Below are positions 25,700 through 34,004 of a stretch of DNA of 64,000 bases, one piece after another. The notes beneath the pieces were generated by a model. That model ran no database searches, was not told the origin of the DNA, and worked only from the letters and a program-made list of their open reading frames with translations. This DNA comes from Pseudoclavibacter sp. AY1F1 (GTDB taxonomy: Bacteria > Actinomycetota > Actinomycetes > Actinomycetales > Microbacteriaceae), in contig NZ_PSTQ01000001.1 in NCBI RefSeq assembly GCF_002931075.1, positions 310,001 through 374,000 of the forward strand, in the 5' to 3' direction. Positions within the stretch are counted from its first letter, which is position 1. Each line of letters opens with the position of its first letter. The position numbers were made by a program, and so were the translations under genes.

Positions 25700-26355
25700 G
25701 CCTGCTCTTCTGCCGACTTGGCCGCGCGCTTCCTGTCTCGGATCGCTTCCGCGCGGCGACGCGCGGAGTCGCTGACGCGCTGCTCTTGGCGCGAGATGGT
25801 CTCAGAGCCCTCCTCGTCAGGGTCGTCGAGATCCTCGATGTCTTCGAGGAGCGCGCGCAGCTCAGCACGGATGAAGTCCTTCGAAGCCAGGTCCTTGGTG
25901 AGCACTCGGAGCGCGACGATCTCTCTCGCGAGATACTCGAGGTCGGCGGAGTTGCGCTCAGCTCGCTGGCGATCCTGGGCGATCTGCACGCGGTCGCGGT
26001 CGTCCTGACGGTTCTGCGCGAGCAGCAGCATGGGTGCGGCGTAGGAAGCCTGGAGCGACAGCATCAGCGTCAGGGCGATGAAGCCGAGGTCGGCGGAGTC
26101 GAAGCGCAGCTCGATGGGCGCCATCGAGTTCCACACGACCCAGAAAATGACGAACAGGGAGAGGCCGACGAGGAACGCGGGCGTTCCCATGGCGCGCGCA
26201 AACGCCTCCATTCCACGGCCGAACGCATCGCTCCGCTCGTGGTCGCGGTTCTCGGAATCGTCCCCGCGCGAGTCCCGCCTGGGCTTGGGGCGCGGTCGAC
26301 GGAGGTGGAGGCCCTTCACCTTGGGGCGCTCGAGATCGTCTTCACGACGTGCCAT
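25696..26355 (-). CDS. DUF1003 membrane protein
   Basis: A 219-residue protein: a basic N-terminus (about residues 1-45), a pair of membrane helices with the family sequences 'MGTPAFLVGLSLFVIFWVVWN' (split here as MGTPAFLVG and IFWVVWN) and 'LSLQASYAAPMLLLAQNRQ', and a long charged C-terminal region likely to be coiled-coil ('DRVQIAQDRQRAERNSADLEY'). DUF1003 proteins are common and uncharacterised. The start is ATG 26355, which has GGAGG upstream and lies 14 bases inside the preceding CBS-domain gene. It overlaps mrp by 4 bases, so the three genes form one tightly coupled operon. Confidence 0.9.
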   Translation of the reverse strand: MARREDDLERPKVKGLHLRRPRPKPRRDSRGDDSENRDHERSDAFGRGMEAFARAMGTPAFLVGLSLFVIFWVVWNSMAPIELRFDSADLGFIALTLMLSLQASYAAPMLLLAQNRQDDRDRVQIAQDRQRAERNSADLEYLAREIVALRVLTKDLASKDFIRAELRALLEDIEDLDDPDEEGSETISRQEQRVSDSARRRAEAIRDRKRAAKSAEEQA

Positions 26356-27682
26356 GAGTCCTCCGGGCTGCTGGGGAGTTCGCGGGGGCCGTGACGGCGC
26401 GCTTGGTGCCGACTCGTTGCGAGACGCGACTCGGCACGACTTCTCCCTCGGCGTCGACCTGGCGCCAGTCCTCTGGCAGGAGGTGGTCGAGGACATCATC
26501 GATCGTCACGACACCGACAAGTCGATGGGCGTCGTCGATGACGGGAAGGGCCACGAGGTCATAACTCGCGAGGACGCGAGCAACCTCGGCGTCGCGCATC
26601 GTGGTGGGCGCCGGCTCCATCTCACGGTCCAGGATCGTGTCGAGCCGCTCGTGCGGCGGGTACCTGAGGAGCCTCTGGAAGTGAACGAGCCCGAGGTAGC
26701 GCCCCGTCGGCGGTTCGTACGGCGACAGCGTGACGAAAACACTCGTCGCGAGAGCCGCGGGGAGGTCCTTCCGACGGATGAGGACAAGGGCTTCGGCGAC
26801 GGTCGCGTCGCCGGGCAGGATCACCGGGTCCGTGGTCATGAGCCCGCCGGCCGTATCCGGGGCGAACTCGAGGAGCATACGCACCTCTTCGGCCTCCTCA
26901 GGGTCCATGCGCTGGAGCAGAGCCTCGCTCTTGACCGCGTCGAGCTTGGCAACGAGGTCGGCGGCGTCATCTGGCTGCATCTGGTCGAGCACGTCCGCAG
27001 CGTGCTCCTCATCGAGCCACTCGATGATCGTCACCTGGTCGGACTCCCGCATCTCCTCAAGGACATCCGCGAGCCGCTCGTCTGGCAGCATGCTCACGAC
27101 CTCTTTGAGGCGCGCATCCGGCAGATCGAGGAGCGCGGTGGCGAAGTCGCTTGGCTTCATCTCCGAGTGGGCCGTGAGGAACTGCGTTGCGGCCTGCTGC
27201 TCACCGATCGTGAGTTCGGGAGTGACCTCGCCCCAGGTCGCGAAGCGAGTCGGCCCGGTGCCGAAGAGCTGTTTGCTCTTGCGCGGCAGGCGCACGAAGA
27301 GCTGTCCGACGCTCCAGTTGCCCTGCGCGTCCTCCTCGATCTGGACGTCCTCGATCGTGCCGGAGGCGGTCCCGTCGTTGAACGTCACGGATCGGTCCGC
27401 GAGGTCCGCGAGGACCCGGACCTCCTGCCCGTGCTGCACGAACGGCCGCGAGTCGATCTCGCCGCTCACGACGATCTGGCCAGAGCCGATTGACTCGACC
27501 TGGCGGATGGGGATGAAGATCAGCCGTTTGCTCTTGGTCTCGACGACGAGTCCGTTGACCCTGGGGGAGTGCGCTGCGCGATACTCGACGATGACATCGC
27601 GGACCTTGCCGATCCGGTCCCCGTCTTCGTCGAAGACGGGGCACGCGGAAAGACGCGCGGTAAAGACCTTGGAGACGCTCAC
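26342..27682 (-). CDS. Soluble MgtE-N/CBS protein with PRC-barrel N-terminus
   Basis: A 446-residue protein with no membrane helices. The first 150 residues look like two PRC-barrel-type beta domains ('VFDEDGDRIGKVRDVIV' and 'GTIEDVQIEEDAQG'). Residues of about 170-275 form the helical MgtE intracellular N domain ('LPDERLADVLEEM', 'EEHAADVLDQMQPDDAADL'), and about 280-410 a pair of CBS domains ('LVALPVIDDAHRLVGVVTIDDVLDHL'). In MgtE magnesium channels these two domains sense cytosolic Mg2+; here the channel part is missing. It probably senses a nucleotide or Mg2+ for the co-transcribed DUF1003 membrane protein. The start is GTG 27682, 6 bases after TACCAT. Confidence 0.88.
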   Translation of the reverse strand: MSVSKVFTARLSACPVFDEDGDRIGKVRDVIVEYRAAHSPRVNGLVVETKSKRLIFIPIRQVESIGSGQIVVSGEIDSRPFVQHGQEVRVLADLADRSVTFNDGTASGTIEDVQIEEDAQGNWSVGQLFVRLPRKSKQLFGTGPTRFATWGEVTPELTIGEQQAATQFLTAHSEMKPSDFATALLDLPDARLKEVVSMLPDERLADVLEEMRESDQVTIIEWLDEEHAADVLDQMQPDDAADLVAKLDAVKSEALLQRMDPEEAEEVRMLLEFAPDTAGGLMTTDPVILPGDATVAEALVLIRRKDLPAALATSVFVTLSPYEPPTGRYLGLVHFQRLLRYPPHERLDTILDREMEPAPTTMRDAEVARVLASYDLVALPVIDDAHRLVGVVTIDDVLDHLLPEDWRQVDAEGEVVPSRVSQRVGTKRAVTAPANSPAARRTHGTS

Positions 27683-27688
27683 GGGCCA

Positions 27689-27694
27689 ATGGTA
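27689..27694 (-). promoter_or_regulatory. -10 box TACCAT, leaderless type, for the CBS/MgtE_N operon
   Basis: On the minus strand TACCAT is followed by 6 bases and GTG 27682. This box fixes the start, because the open frame runs more than 700 bases further upstream over another gene. Confidence 0.6.
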
Positions 27695-27766
27695 GTCGCC
27701 GCTGACTGCTCGCCAGCCAACAGCGAACATGTGACTCACCCGACGCGTTTCCGCAGGCCGGGCTGA

Positions 27767-27772
27767 GAGAAT
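27767..27772 (+). promoter_or_regulatory. Variant -10 box GAGAAT for the YflT-like gene
   Basis: GAGAAT is followed by 6 bases and ATG 27779. The same hexamer and spacing precede the aminopeptidase gene at 30103. Confidence 0.45.
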
Positions 27773-27778
27773 GGCGGC

Positions 27779-28513
27779 ATGACAACCCCAGGCACGACGA
27801 CACGTGGCGCTCGCAGCCGGTTCCCCAAGGTCCCAGAGGGCGACGTGATCGCAAGCCTCGACAGCTACGAGGCAGCCCGCTCTGTGGTGGACGGCCTCGC
27901 GAAGCAGGACTTCCCTGTCTCGACGGTCTCCATCCTCGGCAGCCACCTTCGAACCGTCGAGCGGGTCACTGGCCGGATGTCCTTCGGCAAGGCCGCCCTC
28001 GGCGCGGTCGGCACCGGCGTCATGCTCGGCCTCTTCGTCGGCCTCCTCGTGCTCATCGTGACGCCCGGCGTCGGCTTCGAGACGCTGATCGCCATCCTCC
28101 CGGTCGCGATCGGCTTCTCGGTCATCTGGAGCGTCATCGGCTACGCGCTGAACCCCCAGCGCAGGCAGTTCACCTCCGTCATGCAGGTTGTCGCAACCCA
28201 CTTCGACGTCGTGGTCCCGCGAGAGCACGCTGAGAAGGCCCGCGGACTGCTTGGCACGACCCGGCCGACGGCTGCCCCCGTGCCGCAGCAGACGCCGGTG
28301 CACACTCAGAGCGTCGTGCCCGCCGCCCCGCAGTCGCCCGTGCTCGCAAACGGCCAGGCTCAGCCTGGCGACGCTGCGCCCACCGAGCCGCAGGAGCCCG
28401 CCGCGCCGCGCCGCACGTACGCGGAAGCGCAAGCGGAGATGCGCCGGCTAGAGCGCGAAAAGCGCGCCGAGCAGGCCGCGCAGGACCGCTCGGGGTCGAG
28501 CACAAGCTCCTGA
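27779..28513 (+). CDS. General stress protein, YflT/GSP17M-like, membrane-associated
   Basis: A 244-residue protein. Residues of about 20-65 match the start of the YflT/general-stress-17M domain ('VIASLDSYEAARSVVDGLAKQDFPV', in two parts ASLDSYEAARSVVDGL and QDFPVSTVSILGSHL). Two adjacent hydrophobic helices follow (about 75-95 and 102-122), and then a 'THFDVVVPREHAEKAR' segment completes the domain. The last 90 residues are Pro/Ala/Gln-rich and then a charged helix ('EAQAEMRRLEREKRAEQAAQ'), likely disordered or coiled-coil. It is divergent from the CBS/MgtE_N operon; the same pairing is, from memory, conserved in mycobacteria. Function unknown. Confidence 0.82.
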   Translation: MTTPGTTTRGARSRFPKVPEGDVIASLDSYEAARSVVDGLAKQDFPVSTVSILGSHLRTVERVTGRMSFGKAALGAVGTGVMLGLFVGLLVLIVTPGVGFETLIAILPVAIGFSVIWSVIGYALNPQRRQFTSVMQVVATHFDVVVPREHAEKARGLLGTTRPTAAPVPQQTPVHTQSVVPAAPQSPVLANGQAQPGDAAPTEPQEPAAPRRTYAEAQAEMRRLEREKRAEQAAQDRSGSSTSS

Positions 28514-28531
28514 CCCCGGCGGTGGCGCTGC

Positions 28532-30103
28532 CTATCGCTCGTTGAGCCTCGTGAACCACGCCTCGACGTCTGCGACTGTCCGAGGGATGCTCAGCGACAG
28601 GTTCTCGGCACCGTCGGCGGTGACGAGGATGTCGTCCTCGATGCGCACGCCGATGCCCCTGAGCTGCTCCGGGACCGTGAGGTCGTCCGGCTGCAGGTAG
28701 AGCCCAGGCTCGATGGTGAAGACCATGCCCTCCTCGAGCACTCCATCAAGGTAGAGCTCGCGGCGGGCCTTCGCGCAGTCGTGCACGTCAATGCCGAGGT
28801 GGTGGCTTGTGCCGTGCACCATGTAGCGGCGGTAGAGCTGCTCGGCAGGATCGGCTTCGCCGAGCCCCAGCGGCATGCCGAGCTCCTGCGTGCGCCTGGC
28901 GATGACTTCCATCGCGGTGTCGTGAATGGTGCGGAACGTGATGCCGGGGCGGACGATCGCAAACGCAGCGTCTGCCGCCTCGAGCACGATCTCGTACACC
29001 AGACGCTGCTCGTCGGTGAATCGGCCCGTCACAGGGATCGTCCGCGTGATGTCGGCTGTGAAGAGGGAATCGACCTCGACGCCCGCATCCACGAGGATCA
29101 GCTCGCCCGGGTGGACCGCGCCGGAGTTCTTCGTCCAGTGGAGGATGCACGCGTGGCTCCCAGAGGCGGCGATCGTGTCGTAGCCGACATCGTTGCCCTC
29201 GAGCCTGGCCCGAGCCTGGAAGACGCCTTCCACGATGCGCTCACCTCGCGTGTGTGCGGAGGCCTTCGCGAGCGAGGCCACGATGTCGTCGAAGCCCGCA
29301 GCCGTGGCAGCAACAGCCTCGCGCATCTGGTCAACCTCGTAGGCGTCCTTCACGAGCCTCAGCTCGCTCAGGTCCTGAGCGAGGAGCGCGTCGTCGGCGA
29401 GGAGCGCATCGAACTCGGCGTCGGGGAGGGACATCGTGCGACGCGCCTCGTCGACCCGCTCCGTGAGAGCTGCGTCGGCCTCTCTCAGCAAGAGCGTGCG
29501 TGCGTCCGTGACCAGACCGAGCTCGGAGAACTCGGCGAGGTCGCGCGCCGCGACGTAGAGGTCGGCCGCCGTCTGCGCGAGTGAGGGACGCGGCCCGATC
29601 CAGAACTCGCCGATCTCGGAGTTCGCGTAGAACTCGTCACTGTCGCGGCCGGCACGCTCACGAAAGTACACGGTGGCCTCGTGCCCGTCGTCGACGGGGT
29701 TGAGGACAAGGACGGCGCCCGGCTCCGCGTCGGAACCCCACCCCGTCAGCTGCGAGAAGGCAGAGTGCGCGCGGAACCTGTAGTCGGTGTCGTTCGAGCG
29801 CTGCTTGAGGCTCCCGGCCGGGATGACGAGGCGCGCGCCGCGGTGGCGCGCCGAGATTGCCTCTCGGTGCGCCGAGGCAGTGGGGACCGAGACTCTGGCC
29901 GCAGGAAGGGGCTCCTCGCGATTCGCCCAGCCCTGCATGATCTGCGCACGGAACGCGTCGCTCCTCGGCGTCGTGCTGCGGTTCTCGTTTGCTGGCGCCT
30001 CGCCTGGCTGCTGGCCGCCTGCGGCCGTGTCGGCGGTCTCGTTCTGGGGCCCGGAGACGGAGTCGGTGGCGGACAGGGTGATGGCGCGGTCGGAGGTAGT
30101 CAC
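28532..30103 (-). CDS. pepP: Xaa-Pro aminopeptidase (aminopeptidase P, M24B)
   Basis: A 523-residue cytoplasmic metallopeptidase that removes N-terminal residues followed by proline. The N-terminal domain spans about residues 60-240. The pita-bread catalytic domain holds the metal ligands: Asp in LVDAGVEVDSL, Asp in FTADITRTIPV, His in MVHGTSHHLGID, Glu in VFTIEPGLYL and Glu in GVRIEDDILV. The first 55 residues are Ala/Gln/Asn-rich and are not part of the fold. The GTG start at 30103 has GAGAAT 6 bases upstream. It lies 67 bases downstream of the EEP phosphoesterase on the same strand but seems to have its own promoter. Confidence 0.95.
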   Translation of the reverse strand: MTTSDRAITLSATDSVSGPQNETADTAAGGQQPGEAPANENRSTTPRSDAFRAQIMQGWANREEPLPAARVSVPTASAHREAISARHRGARLVIPAGSLKQRSNDTDYRFRAHSAFSQLTGWGSDAEPGAVLVLNPVDDGHEATVYFRERAGRDSDEFYANSEIGEFWIGPRPSLAQTAADLYVAARDLAEFSELGLVTDARTLLLREADAALTERVDEARRTMSLPDAEFDALLADDALLAQDLSELRLVKDAYEVDQMREAVAATAAGFDDIVASLAKASAHTRGERIVEGVFQARARLEGNDVGYDTIAASGSHACILHWTKNSGAVHPGELILVDAGVEVDSLFTADITRTIPVTGRFTDEQRLVYEIVLEAADAAFAIVRPGITFRTIHDTAMEVIARRTQELGMPLGLGEADPAEQLYRRYMVHGTSHHLGIDVHDCAKARRELYLDGVLEEGMVFTIEPGLYLQPDDLTVPEQLRGIGVRIEDDILVTADGAENLSLSIPRTVADVEAWFTRLNER

Positions 30104-30109
30104 CCTGCC

Positions 30110-30115
30110 ATTCTC
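30110..30115 (-). promoter_or_regulatory. Variant -10 box GAGAAT for pepP
   Basis: On the minus strand GAGAAT is followed by 6 bases and GTG 30103, exactly as before the gene at 27779. Confidence 0.45.
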
Positions 30116-30169
30116 GCGCGGAAAACTGGATGGGGCGCTCAGCCGCCCCCATCTTGACGAGTGAGGCCC

Positions 30170-31225
30170 TCAGCTTGCCGAGGTCGGGGTGAGCTGCGCG
30201 AACACAGGGCGGTGGTCGCTGCCCGCGGAGTCACGGGAGAGGAGCACCTCGAAGCCCGTGACGCTCCACTCGGGTGTCGCCATGACGCGGTCGATGTTCG
30301 CGCCGAGCAGCGGGGGGACGCCCGCCGTCCACGTGCCGACGGCCCCGTTCCCCGAAGCGAGCGCGGCATCCGCGCACGACCCGAGCTGGCTGTTGTCGTC
30401 CGCGCCGAGCCCCGACAGGTGATCAAGCGTCGAGTTGAAGTCGCCCGCCACGATGGTGTTGCTCGAGCACTGGGCTGCAAGCCACTCGAGGTCGGTGTTC
30501 CACGAGCTCATGTTGCCCGGAGTGGGAGACACGGGGTGGGCCGCAATGATCGTCGGACCGTTGCCGTCCACCGGAACCGCGATGACCGTGGGCAGCGTGC
30601 TCGTGTCGCCCCTGTCGGTGACGACCTCGTAGTCGCCGAGGTCTGGTGAGATGAGCAGCGTCGTCGAGGTGGCTTTGTAATCCTCATCGATGGTGTGCGT
30701 GTGCACCCACATTGGGGAGCCCGCCTCGGACATCTGGGCAGCGATCTCCACGCCGAGCTCCTCAGTCGTCTCGGGGAGCACCACGACGTCCGCGCCGACC
30801 TCGATGGCGAGTTCCGCGACTGAAGGCGAGCCAGGGGCATCTCCTCGCGTGTTCCAACTCAGGATGTTGATGCTTTCGGGCGAGTCCGCCGCCGCCACGG
30901 GAGAGCCGAGCCCCCGGTCGACGAGCAGGGCGGCCGTCGCCGCGACGAAGACCGCGATGACAAGCGTCGTCATCCCGAGGACGGCCCTGGCCTTGCGAGA
31001 GGCAAGGACCGGGATGAGGAGCAGCAGCATGATCGCCGTCGCGCCGATCGCTACCGGGAGCCGGAACGAGATCGCCTGCGCGACGAGCGGTGCTCGCTGG
31101 AGGTCGAGCAGCTGCGGCCAGCCGAGGACGATCGCCGCGGCGAGCGCGACGAGCCCAAGCAGGAGCCCCGCTATTCGGTAACCGGCAATGGCGGATCGTC
31201 TGGGTGGTGGAGAAGTACGCGGCAT
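30170..31225 (-). CDS. Membrane-anchored endonuclease/exonuclease/phosphatase-family protein
   Basis: A 351-residue protein with three membrane helices (about residues 15-35, 48-68 and 78-100) followed by an extracytoplasmic EEP (DNase I-like) domain. EEP motifs: 'NILSWNTRG' (Asn), 'VVLPETTEE' (metal-binding Glu), 'IIAAHPVSP', 'IVAGDFNST' (Asp, Asn), 'NIDRVM' and 'AGSDHRPV' (Asp-His). The helix-helix-helix-EEP layout is common in Actinobacteria and is annotated as endonuclease/exonuclease/phosphatase; the substrate may be a lipid phosphate, nucleic acid or envelope phosphodiester. I chose ATG 31225 (MPRTSPPPRRS) rather than the in-frame codon 48 bases upstream because TACGCT lies 9 bases before it. 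Confidence 0.88.
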   Translation of the reverse strand: MPRTSPPPRRSAIAGYRIAGLLLGLVALAAAIVLGWPQLLDLQRAPLVAQAISFRLPVAIGATAIMLLLLIPVLASRKARAVLGMTTLVIAVFVAATAALLVDRGLGSPVAAADSPESINILSWNTRGDAPGSPSVAELAIEVGADVVVLPETTEELGVEIAAQMSEAGSPMWVHTHTIDEDYKATSTTLLISPDLGDYEVVTDRGDTSTLPTVIAVPVDGNGPTIIAAHPVSPTPGNMSSWNTDLEWLAAQCSSNTIVAGDFNSTLDHLSGLGADDNSQLGSCADAALASGNGAVGTWTAGVPPLLGANIDRVMATPEWSVTGFEVLLSRDSAGSDHRPVFAQLTPTSAS

Positions 31226-31234
31226 GACGGCCTC

Positions 31235-31240
31235 AGCGTA
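31235..31240 (-). promoter_or_regulatory. -10 box TACGCT for the EEP gene
   Basis: On the minus strand TACGCT is followed by 9 bases and ATG 31225; the transcript would have almost no leader. Confidence 0.45.
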
Positions 31241-31311
31241 GCCCCCGGGGTCTCGCGACTCTGGGAGGCGCATGGCGTTGAGCTCTCCGCGCCCTGTGCT
31301 TTGATCGGGGC

Positions 31312-32187
31312 ATGACCTCCTTCGACAAGCCAGGCATCGACCTCCACACCCATTCCGTGGTCTCTGATGGCACCGAATCGCCCGGCGAGGTCGTCCGACA
31401 GGCAGCGAAGGCTGGCCTCGACGTGATCGCCCTCACCGATCACGACACGACCGCTGGCTGGGCCGAAGCGAGCGTCGCGGCGAGAGAGACCGGGGTGACG
31501 CTCATCCCCGGCATCGAGTTCTCCTCGCAGCTGAACCACGCGAGCGTTCATGTGCTCGGCTACCTCATCGATCCAGCCAACGAGGTCATGCTCGCGGAGA
31601 TGCAGCAGGTGCGCGCGTCGCGAGTCTCTCGCGCCGAGCGCATGGTGCGGATGATCGGCGCCGACCACGACCTCGACTGGGACGACGTGCTCTCGGTCAC
31701 GGAGCCTGGGGCGACTGTCGGCCGCCCGCACATCGCCGACGCGCTTGTCGCGAAAGGTATCGCAGAGAGCCGCGTGGCCGCGTTCGAGACGATCCTCCAC
31801 TGGCGAGGCGGATACTACGTCGCGCACTACGCGCCAAGCCCGTTCGACGCCGTCAAGTTGATCCGCCGGGCGGGTGGCGTGCCGGTGCTCGCGCATCCCG
31901 GGTCGCGCGGAAAACGGGGGATGGCACAGGATGTCGTCGGGCAGCTCGTGCAGGCCGGGCTCGCCGGGCTCGAAGTCGGGCACAGGGAGAACGACGCCGA
32001 GAGCCGCGCGCTCCTGCTCGAGATCGCAGCCGAGCACAATCTCATCGTCACGGGATCAAGCGACTACCACGGGGCGGGGAAGCCCAATCGTCTCGGCGAG
32101 AACACGACAGCGCCCGAACAGCTGCAGCGCATCCTGGACCAGGCGACTGGCAGCGAACCTGTGTTCGCCGAACCGAACGCGCTCTAG
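31312..32187 (+). CDS. PHP-domain phosphoesterase
   Basis: A 291-residue PHP-family metal-dependent phosphoesterase. Characteristic motifs: 'DLHTHSVVSDG' (residues 8-18, two His), 'IALTDHDTTAGW' (Asp-His), 'IPGIEFSS' (Glu), 'HVLGYLID' (His), 'VPVLAHPGS' (His), and 'GSSDYHGAGKPN' (Asp-His at the end). This set matches the stand-alone family of RNase AM/3',5'-nucleotide phosphatases (Trph/YciV type), which act on 5' ends of short RNAs or on nucleoside 3',5'-bisphosphates. Gly/Ala content is normal for the genome. The ATG at 31312 has no good ribosome site, and TTTGAT lies 6 bases before it. It is divergent from the EEP gene and ends at a strong hairpin. Confidence 0.93.
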   Translation: MTSFDKPGIDLHTHSVVSDGTESPGEVVRQAAKAGLDVIALTDHDTTAGWAEASVAARETGVTLIPGIEFSSQLNHASVHVLGYLIDPANEVMLAEMQQVRASRVSRAERMVRMIGADHDLDWDDVLSVTEPGATVGRPHIADALVAKGIAESRVAAFETILHWRGGYYVAHYAPSPFDAVKLIRRAGGVPVLAHPGSRGKRGMAQDVVGQLVQAGLAGLEVGHRENDAESRALLLEIAAEHNLIVTGSSDYHGAGKPNRLGENTTAPEQLQRILDQATGSEPVFAEPNAL

Positions 32188-32248
32188 CGAGAAGCAGCGT
32201 GCCGCGGTGCGCACGTCTCGCGCACCTCGCCCGCGCTTCCAGTGAGAC

Positions 32249-32286
32249 GCAGAACGGCGCCGAGCGGATACTCGGCGCCGTTCTGC
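32249..32286. terminator. Bidirectional terminator between the PHP and DEAD-helicase genes
   Basis: GCAGAACGGCGCCGAG (32249-32264) pairs perfectly with CTCGGCGCCGTTCTGC (32271-32286): a 16-bp stem with a 6-base loop, between convergent stops at 32187 and 32301. Confidence 0.9.
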
Positions 32287-32300
32287 TGTGCTCTTGCGAA

Positions 32301-33806
32301 TTACTCGCTTGGCTGCGTCTCCTGGCTTGGCTGCGAGTCCTGGCGCGGGGCGCCTGATTCGCTCGCCGAACCGCCGCGACGACGACGGCGACGGCGAGCT
32401 GGACGCTCGGCCCCGGACTCACCGGCCGGCTGCTCAGCAGGAGCCGACTCTGTCACGGATGTCGTCGCGTCAGGTGCTGTCGCTGCGTCGTCGCCGCGAC
32501 GACGCGAGCGCGAACGAGCCGGGCGCTCAGACGAACCGCGGGAGGACGAGCCACCCCGTTCGCTGCGCTCGCCGCGGTCGCTGGAAGTGTGCCGGCTGCC
32601 GGGTGACTGCACCTCGCGCTTCGGGGCAGCGATCCGTCCCTTCGTGCCTTCAGGGATGCGCATGTCCGCATAGAAGTGCGGGGACGACGAGTACGTCTCA
32701 ACCGGCTCCTCGGCGCCGAGCTCGAGGGCCTTCGAGATGAGCGCCCACTTGTGCAGGTCGTCCCAGTCGATGAAGGTCACAGCGATTCCGGTATTGCCAG
32801 CACGTCCGGTGCGGCCCACGCGGTGGAGGTAGGCCTTCTCATCCTCCGGGATCGTGTGGTTGATGACGTGCGACACGTCGTCGACGTCGATGCCGCGGGC
32901 GGCGACGTCGGTCGCGATGAGGACGTCCTTCTTGCCAGCCTTGAACGCGGCCATTGCGCGCTCACGCTGCTCCTGGTTGAGGTCGCCGTGAACGGCAGCG
33001 GCCTTGAACCCACGGTCGGTGAGCTCCTCCATGAGCTTCGCGGCAGCGCGCTTGGTGCGCGTGAAGATGACGGTCTTGCCGCGACCTTCTGCCTGGAGGA
33101 TGCGCGCGATCATCTCGTCCTTGTCGAGCGGGTGAGCTCGGTAGATGACGTGTTCGATGTTCGCCTGCGTGATGCCCTCGTCCGGGTCGGTCGCGCGGAT
33201 GTGGATGGGCTTCGTCATGAAGCGGCGCGCGAGGGCCACGATCGGGCCGGGCATCGTCGCGGAGAAGAGCATGGTGTGGCGCGTCGCGGGCGTCTGCGCG
33301 AAGAGGCGCTCGATGTCGGAGAGGAAGCCGAGGTCGAGCATCTTGTCGGCCTCGTCGAGCACCATCTCGCGCACGTTGGAGAGGTTGAGCATCCGCTGCT
33401 GCGCGAGGTCGAGGAGGCGACCCGGCGTGCCGACCACGATCTGGGCGCCGGCCTTGAGCTGCTCAATCTGGCCCTCGTACGCCTTGCCGCCATAGATCGG
33501 GACGACGGTCGTCTTGCGGCCCGAGACGGCGATCTCGAGGTCTTCGTAGACCTGGACGGCGAGTTCACGCGTTGGCACGACGACAAGCGCCTGCACGCCG
33601 TGGGCGGGCTCGAGGCCGAGCCGCTGAATGAGCGGGAGGCCGAAGCCGAAGGTCTTGCCAGTGCCCGTCTTGGCCTGGCCGATGATGTCCTGCCCGCTCA
33701 GCGCGAGAGGAATCGTCTGCTCCTGGATGGGGAACGGCTCGGTGATGCCGTGTCCCTCGAGGGCCGAGACGATGTCGGCATCGATGGAAAGGTCGGAGAA
33801 CTTCAC
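32301..33806 (-). CDS. DEAD-box RNA helicase with Arg-rich tail
   Basis: A 501-residue ATP-dependent RNA helicase from GTG 33806 (VKFSDLSIDADIV). All core motifs are present: Q motif 'ITEPFPIQEQT', motif I AKTGTGKT (Lys51), Ia 'VVPTREL', Ib 'GTPGR', DEAD at residues 151-154, III 'SAT', and VI 'HRVGRTGRAG'. The last 90 residues alternate Ser/Arg/Gly ('SDRGERSERGGSSSRGS') and poly-Arg ('RPARRRRRRRGG') with acidic patches, a low-complexity RNA-binding tail usual for RhlE/CsdA-type helicases active in ribosome assembly and cold adaptation. A TAGACT box (33889-33894) on the minus strand would give a leader of about 75 bases, common for cold-responsive helicases. Confidence 0.95.
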   Translation of the reverse strand: MKFSDLSIDADIVSALEGHGITEPFPIQEQTIPLALSGQDIIGQAKTGTGKTFGFGLPLIQRLGLEPAHGVQALVVVPTRELAVQVYEDLEIAVSGRKTTVVPIYGGKAYEGQIEQLKAGAQIVVGTPGRLLDLAQQRMLNLSNVREMVLDEADKMLDLGFLSDIERLFAQTPATRHTMLFSATMPGPIVALARRFMTKPIHIRATDPDEGITQANIEHVIYRAHPLDKDEMIARILQAEGRGKTVIFTRTKRAAAKLMEELTDRGFKAAAVHGDLNQEQRERAMAAFKAGKKDVLIATDVAARGIDVDDVSHVINHTIPEDEKAYLHRVGRTGRAGNTGIAVTFIDWDDLHKWALISKALELGAEEPVETYSSSPHFYADMRIPEGTKGRIAAPKREVQSPGSRHTSSDRGERSERGGSSSRGSSERPARSRSRRRGDDAATAPDATTSVTESAPAEQPAGESGAERPARRRRRRRGGSASESGAPRQDSQPSQETQPSE

Positions 33807-33888
33807 GAGTGAAACGCCCTGTCTGCAGTTGTGGGATGCGCCCGGGAGGTCGAAGGGCGCCGAACGGCCGCGGTCGCGGCATCGCCAC

Positions 33889-33894
33889 AGTCTA
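33889..33894 (-). promoter_or_regulatory. Candidate -10 box TAGACT for the DEAD-helicase gene
   Basis: On the minus strand TAGACT lies 82 bases before GTG 33806, so the mRNA would carry a leader of about 75 bases. No good -35 hexamer seen. Confidence 0.35.
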
Positions 33895-33992
33895 GCGAAT
33901 AGGTCCAATCCGGTCTCCTCTGGCGTGAATGGCGCACAGATAGCCCCGCACGGACCGCTGAGGGGTGCGACGAGTGCGCCTCGTCTGGCACA

Positions 33993-33998
33993 TAGGAT
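33993..33998 (+). promoter_or_regulatory. -10 box TAGGAT, leaderless type, for the ferritin-like gene
   Basis: TAGGAT is followed by 6 bases and GTG 34005. The in-frame GTG at 33999 directly abuts the box and would lie upstream of the RNA start. Confidence 0.55.
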
Positions 33999-34004
33999 GT
34001 GCGT

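Noticed and set aside
27683-28432. N-terminal extension of the CBS/MgtE_N protein
   Set aside because: It would run antisense through the YflT-like gene; the start at 27682 is supported by TACCAT.
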